Origin: Ornithodoros turicata
Taxonomy: Eukaryota > Arthropoda > Arachnida > Ixodida > Argasidae
Direction: 5' to 3'
Length of the DNA stretch: 64,000 bases
Assembly: GCF_037126465.1 (NCBI RefSeq)
Contig: NC_088203.1
Coordinates: 55,651,581-55,715,580, forward strand
How positions within the stretch are numbered: position 1 is the stretch's first letter; every line of letters begins with the position of its first letter. Below, one piece after another: positions 59,345 to 64,000 of the stretch. The position numbers and the translations under genes were made by a program. The notes under the pieces are model-generated. The model did not search any database, had not been told where the DNA came from, and saw only the letters and a program-made list of their open reading frames with translations.

Positions 59345-60221
59345 CAGGGTGTCCCAGAAAACGTGTCATTGAATTATAATAAAAAAAACTACGCCACCTA
59401 GAACCATGCGGTCAAGAGCATTTGTTCTTGTTAGGTTTTTGCCACCTCCTAATGTGAATGTCTTGTACTCCAAGTTTAATTATGTAAATATTTGCGAACT
59501 CAACTCGGAAATTTGCCAAGTAAAGGTCACTTTTTTACCCCACCAATATGAAGAGCGTGCCGAATTCACTCAAATTCATGATAATTCACAGTGATATTCA
59601 CGAGCTATCCCATCGGAAAAAATAGCCGAATACCATGCTTTTCGGAGCACCCGACCATAGCGCGCGCTGACTTTTTGAGCGCAATCGCTCTCAGTGCGAC
59701 GAAAGGAGGTTCCGAAGCCAGCCCACAGAGTGATAGTAGAAAAAGTAACTGTTCCTCAAATTGGGAGAGGGAAAGCATTATCCCAGCGAAAGTCGGACGT
59801 GATAAGCCGTGCCTGTTTTATGTCTTTCTGCGATGTCTGGGAGGGCTGGGTTTCGAACCTCCTTTCGTCGGACTGACAAAGATTGCGCTGAAAAATTAAT
59901 CGTGCGCTATTCTGTGCGACCTCCGTAGAGCATGATGTTCGGCTATTTTTTCCGATGGGATAGCTCCTGAATATCCCTGTCAATTATCATTAATTTGACT
60001 AAATATGACACGCTCTTCACATTGTTGGGGTAAAAAAGTGACATTTACTAGGCAAATTTCCGACTTAAGCTCCCGAAAATTTACATAATTAAACTTGCGT
60101 TACACGACATTCACATGAGGAGGTGGCAAAAACCCAGTAAGAACAAATGACATTGACCGCATGACTCTAGGTGGTGTAGTTTTTTATTATAATTCAATGA
60201 CACGTTTTCTGGGACACCCTG
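59345..60221. mobile_element. Foldback MITE with CAGGGTGTCCCAG ends (877 bp)
   Basis: The left end CAGGGTGTCCCAGAAAACGT and the right end ACGTTTTCTGGGACACCCTG are perfect reverse complements. Complementarity extends through most of both 440-bp arms (GCTATCCCATCGGAAAAAAT facing ATTTTTTCCGATGGGATAGC). It is flanked by TATA on the left and TATAC on the right, consistent with TA target duplication. The ends resemble CAGGGTGTYYCA elements in general, but the interior differs from the family at 56624. Confidence 0.9.
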
Positions 60222-60599
60222 TATACTGTAGTAGTGCGAATGAGTTTTCCAAATGTAAATAAAAATATTTAACAAGTACAACTATGGTTTATCTGTTTAT
60301 CATGTTTTGCTAATATTTACGTATTTAAATTACATGGTGTCAGTTTGAAGGAACTCTAAAGAGACTCATTTGACATTCACTCGATAGACACTCGTTTGAG
60401 ATTCTTTAGAATTACGGTGGCCAATATTCCATACAGAGTCACTAGGAATTTGTTAGCAAGTCGTAAAGAATTCTTTTGACTCTCTTTAGAGTACGAAATG
60501 CCTCTATTGTGTCGATGCAATAGAGTTTCTTTAGAAAGGCATTTGAAATTTTTGTAAGGGGGGGACAACATTAATACGCCAGCTACGCTTGAACCCAAT
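60222..60599. other. AT-rich spacer
   Basis: Nothing coding. The stretch 60350-60560 has several TCTTTAGA and GACTC motifs that look like remnants of a short repeat. Confidence 0.4.
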
Positions 60600-60968
60600 G
60601 TGTCAGCTCAGGACTGTGATCACATAAATCATACACGTACAACTAATACGCCATCGCAAAATCACCAAGCGCTTGCCAGAAAAACAGATCCCACTCCAGC
60701 AGTCTCATCTGCGGAGATGCTACCCCAAAAGTCCCATAATGTCGTTAATTTATCGTCCCACGAACTTACCATTTCGGAGATCTACTACTCAGCCGTGGCC
60801 TCTCATTCTGCCACATGCAGTACCAACAAGTTAGATGAACACCAACTTCCCTCTGTTTCTTACGCACCGGCCCAAGCTGCCCTTGCGCCATTAAACTCCG
60901 AATCATCATTCTTACGATCCTTTTACTTCGTCGAGTACGTAGAAGGTACAGATTTTAGAGTGCAGTAA
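60600..60968 (+). pseudogene. Retroelement remnant, possibly Penelope-like
   Basis: The frame includes VVNLSSHELTISEI; in the next frame the text continues LLSRGLSFCHMQ. The pair resembles the linker NLS...L...EISLLSKGLSFCPT that precedes the reverse transcriptase of Penelope-type elements. The sequence then repeats a 34-base segment (ACAAGTTAGATGAACACCAA at 60830 and, with changes, at 60970). There is no polymerase core. Assignment is tentative. Confidence 0.35.
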
Positions 60969-61473
60969 CAACAAGCTAGATGAACACCAACTTCACCTGA
61001 ACGTAGATAAAAAAAAATCCCCGGCGTCGGGGACTTGGCGCCCCCATCGCCCGGCAGCAGCCGCAGTAGCCCCCTCCTGCACTCACGGTTGGGTCGCCGC
61101 AGGAGGGAGACCCCCACGTATAGCTGTGCGTGGCTTTCCCGTGTCTGAGGAAAGGGGGATCCTGGCTGAGTGGACCTGGAGGTCGGTTTGGAACCCTTTG
61201 GGGCCCCTCCGAGAAAACAACACACTGCTTTGGCCCCTGCTTCCCATAGACGGGTGGTCTTGGAAGGCCCGGCCAGGACTATTCAGCTAGTCACCATCTC
61301 TGTTTTCATTTCTTTTCTTTTTTCTCTCTCTCCTCCCGCCCACTTCTTCCTCTTTTCACCTTCTTTGGCGGCAAGGGTCAACCTTGGGCAGTACTTCTTC
61401 CTTTAGAGAACTGCACTCGCGTATAGTGCAAAGGCAGTGTTAACGTGTGGGACACGTTCCCTCGTTGTTCTCC

Positions 61474-62319
61474 ATGGTGGATGACACACCTGCTGCACCG
61501 AATCACTTCCCCCACTCTATGGATAACTCAAACCCTAAAAAACATGATCGGCGCCACAAAAGGCACCGCACCGAAGTGGAAACATTGCAGTTTTTTAGTT
61601 CCTCTCGCGAACCATGGTTCCTGAAGATTTTGATCCTTCATGCTGAAGATGAGACAAAACCACTAGCTACTGTCTCTCCCTTTCTCGTCGCTAAAACTCT
61701 TGAACAAGTAATAGGTAAAGCGTACAGTGACATCCACATTGAGGTCCAGAGCAGGCAGCAGAGCTCAGCACTATTGTCAGTAAAACAGATTGGTAATATT
61801 CCAGTTTCAGTGACTGCACACCGCACGCTCAACACAGTCCGAGGCGTTATATCTAGTGAAGAGCTACTGCAGTGCTCCGAAACAGAGATCGAGGAGGGTT
61901 TAAAAGACCAAGGGGTGATCAGTGCCAAACGCATATCGATCCGCAGGGACAACAAACAAATACCAACCAGGCACATAATCTTATCCTTCCAATTGCACAC
62001 ACTCCCCACAGAAATAAAGGCTGGGTATGTAAACTGCCACGTCCGACCCTATATACCTAACCCGCGTCGATGTTTCAAGTGCCAGAGATTTGGCCACCAT
62101 TCCCAAGCATGCCGTGGGCACCTGATCTGCCCCAAGTGTGCGGGGGATGACCATACTCCAGAGTCGTGTAAGAACACTTTCCGTTGTGTCAACTGCGAAG
62201 GCAATCATCCATCCTATTCAAGAAGTTGCCCACGCTTTAGCGACGAAAAGGAAATCTTGAGAATTAAAACTGTACAGCAGCTGACGTACAAAGCAGCGAA
62301 AACACGACTGGAGTTTTAG
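61474..62319 (+). pseudogene. LINE ORF1, zinc-knuckle nucleocapsid-like protein
   Basis: ATG at 61474 (MVDDTPAAPNHFPHSMDNS). The middle part has EPWFLKILILHAEDETKPL and the C-terminal part three CCHC knuckles: CFKCQRFGHHSQAC, CPKCAGDDHTPESC and CVNCEGNHPSYSRSC. Such triple knuckles are typical of ORF1 in the I and Jockey groups and bind the element RNA. The frame ends at TAG 62317-62319 right after AAKTRLEF. Downstream in the same frame KKGSFSEAVRRGAASL continues the ORF1 tail, so the TAG looks like a nonsense mutation rather than the original end. Confidence 0.85.
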
Positions 62320-62767
62320 AAAAAAGGATCTTTCTCTGAAGCGGTGCGCCGGGGAGCGGCATCGCTCAGAGTATCCGTGGGGACCCAAACTTGTGGGCCT
62401 CCACTCCACACTCCTCAAATACAAGAAAAGTCTGCGGAGAGTTCGCCTCCGCCGGCTCCCGCCACTCTCTACGGAGGTTGATGGCGCGCTTTCAGGTTGG
62501 GATGGGCTCACTGGGAGCTCATCCCAGACTGCCACACACTCAATGGAGATTGACGATGATGACTGCATGTCGCAGAAATTATCGTCAAGTCTTCCAAGCA
62601 GTCTGGACCAGAGAGCTCCTTCACAAGGGAAGGAGCAAAGAGAAAAACATGGAGGTCGAGGTAGAGGCAAGTCGAAGGAGAAACAGAGGCTTACCCCGCC
62701 AAGGGTCACACCCCCTTAACACACAATGTGCAGAGTCCCTTTGCTTTTCCTTATTTCCATCCTAATT

Positions 62768-63602
62768 ATGGGACAGGTATTCATTCAGTGGAACTGTCGA
62801 GGCCTCTACAGTAACATTAATGATGTACAAGATCTTTTTGAAAAGTACAGAGCTGTCTGCTTCTGCTTGCAAGAAACATACCTACACAAAGAAAACTTAA
62901 ACCCTTTCCGTCGCCATAATGTTTTCAGGAAGGACCGCACAGACAACGCACGTGCATCTGGTGGTGTGGCTGTAGTCATTCCGCAGTGCATACCTGCAAA
63001 ACACTTTCCACTCGTTACAGACTTGGAGGCAGTAGCAGTCGAAGTGTGCCTCGACAGGACACTAACGATATGTTTGCTCTACCTGCCCCCATCAGTGGTA
63101 ATAGAGCAAAGAGATTTCGAAGACCTATACAATCAACTCCCCCAGCCGTTTATGATTTTAGGCGACCTGAATGCCCACAATCCTTTGTGGGGAAGTGCAA
63201 AATTAGATGCACGGGGGGGGGGGGGAAATGTTGGAAAGAGTGCTCCTTTCGGGGTCACTCTGTCTTCTGAATACTGGGTTACCTACCTATGTGAACTCTG
63301 CAACACAACATTTTTCTTCCATAGACATTTCACTATGCAGCACATCCATTTTCCAGTTTCTTGCCTGGACAGTTGAACAGAATCCTCGAGGGAGTGATCA
63401 CTTCCCTGTAGTCTTACATTTCCGAAGCCCTACAAACAGTCTCATGACACGACCACCACGGTGGAAACTGTCGGAGGCAGACTGGAATGTGTTCAGAGAA
63501 GAAGCCAATTTGGCGCCTTTGTCTTTTGAGATAATGTCGATCGAGGAAGCAAATAATCTTAAGCAAAACACAAGATATTGTGCGGTCTTTTCACTCTTTT
63601 GA
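62768..63602 (+). pseudogene. LINE ORF2, endonuclease part only, frameshifted
   Basis: Reads MGQVFIQWNCRGLYSNINDV, with the endonuclease motifs CLQETYL (catalytic Glu), ASGGVAVVIP, VCLLYLPP-like ICLLYLPPS and GDLNAHNPLWG. At a G-run (about 63213-63225) the frame is lost. The next frame (63207-63602) resumes with SSIDISLCS and GSDHFPVVLH, the C-terminal endonuclease signature. The homopolymer expansion explains the shift. An in-frame ATG at 62726 is an alternative start. Reverse transcriptase is absent. Confidence 0.87.
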
Positions 63603-63604
63603 AA

Positions 63605-64000
63605 CCTGCACAAGGGTATAGTGCAGAGGTACGTGTTAACGTGCGGGGCATGTTCCCTTGGTTGGGCTCAATGGTGGGCGACACACATGAGCACCGCTGA
63701 ATATTAGTTTTTCTTCATATGAATAACTAAAAAAAAAAAGAACTGATCGGCGCCTGAAAACGTGCCGCACCGAAAGGGTTGCACAGAACTTTCTTGATCT
63801 AACGCCAGATCCTCGGTTCCCCTAGTTTCTGGTCATTCAATCAAATGAAGACGGAAAACCACTGACAAAAATCTCTCCTTGGGCTTTGGCGTAGGAGCTG
63901 GAAAAAGTCATCGGCAAATCATATAAAGCAAAAAAAAAAAGAAAGAAGAAAACGCAAAAAAAAAAAAAACAACTGAACACAGGGGACATCCAGGTTGAAG
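63605..64000 (+). mobile_element. Second copy of the I-clade LINE, decayed 5' part
   Basis: GTATAGTGCAGAGGTACGTG, GTTAACGTGCGGGGCATGTT, CTGATCGGCGCCTGAAAACG and GACATCCAGGTTGAAG follow the leader and ORF1 start of the first copy (61415 onward) in order. Stops, indels and A-rich insertions have been added. It runs off the right edge in the same orientation as the first copy. Confidence 0.85.

Larger units (their letters stand above)
61018..63604 (+). mobile_element. I-clade non-LTR retrotransposon, 3'-truncated
   Basis: A GC-rich leader from about 61018 (CCCCGGCGTCGGGGACTTGG) is followed by a gag-like ORF1 and an ORF2 that starts with an apurinic-type endonuclease. The reverse transcriptase is missing because a second copy of the same element begins at about 63605. 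Both ORFs carry disabling changes. Confidence 0.85.

Noticed and set aside
60600..60968. Independent protein-coding gene of 122 codons
   Set aside because: It has a frameshifted retroelement-like segment and an internal duplication; better explained as a remnant.

Overview
The window is eukaryotic and almost entirely repeat-derived. It holds a long 198-bp satellite, spliced genes with GT/AG introns, and several transposon classes with THAP, BEN and P2X7-type domains. The mix (198-bp satellite, THAP and BEN domain genes, Ty3/gypsy, I-clade LINE, hAT MITEs) suggests an arthropod and most likely a hard tick of the Ixodes type. That assignment is inference; no host marker gene is present.

Layout. 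1-17170: satellite of about 86 monomers with several higher-order periods, running off the left edge. 17541-18310: a short tandem array carrying four type I hammerhead ribozyme motifs (two canonical, one with a CUGACGA core, one decayed), resembling a metazoan retrozyme. 19766-24187: a young Ty3/gypsy element on the minus strand with identical 153-bp LTRs. 25352-28000: a decayed CACTA/EnSpm-like transposase on the minus strand. 28399-34303: a THAP gene (plus strand) whose second exon is split by a TTAA-flanked Kolobok-like element (28677-32809). That inner element has its own THAP exons and, on the minus strand, a three-exon gene with a P2X7 'ballast'-type cysteine domain. 34798-36720: a 5'-truncated gypsy copy. 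37161-45595: a second Kolobok-like element with perfect 15-bp TIRs and TTAA target duplication. It contains a 13-exon gene of about 746 codons (THAP plus DDE-like transposase) that reads open across every exon.

45630-54007: two hAT MITEs with perfect 8-bp target duplications, a non-autonomous LTR element, a P-element transposase pseudogene (one TGA, one G-run frameshift) with an inverted copy of its first exon, and a third hAT MITE. 55186-59118: a complete six-exon BEN-domain gene (256 aa) with a palindromic MITE in its fourth intron. 59345-60221: a second, unrelated foldback MITE. 60600 to the end: a reverse-transcriptase-type remnant, an I-clade LINE (ORF1 with zinc knuckles, ORF2 endonuclease, both broken) and the start of a second copy of the same LINE.

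The sequences most worth follow-up are the hammerhead array at the satellite border, the intact Kolobok-like transposase gene, and the Kolobok-like element that carries a P2X7-type domain gene and sits inside another THAP exon.
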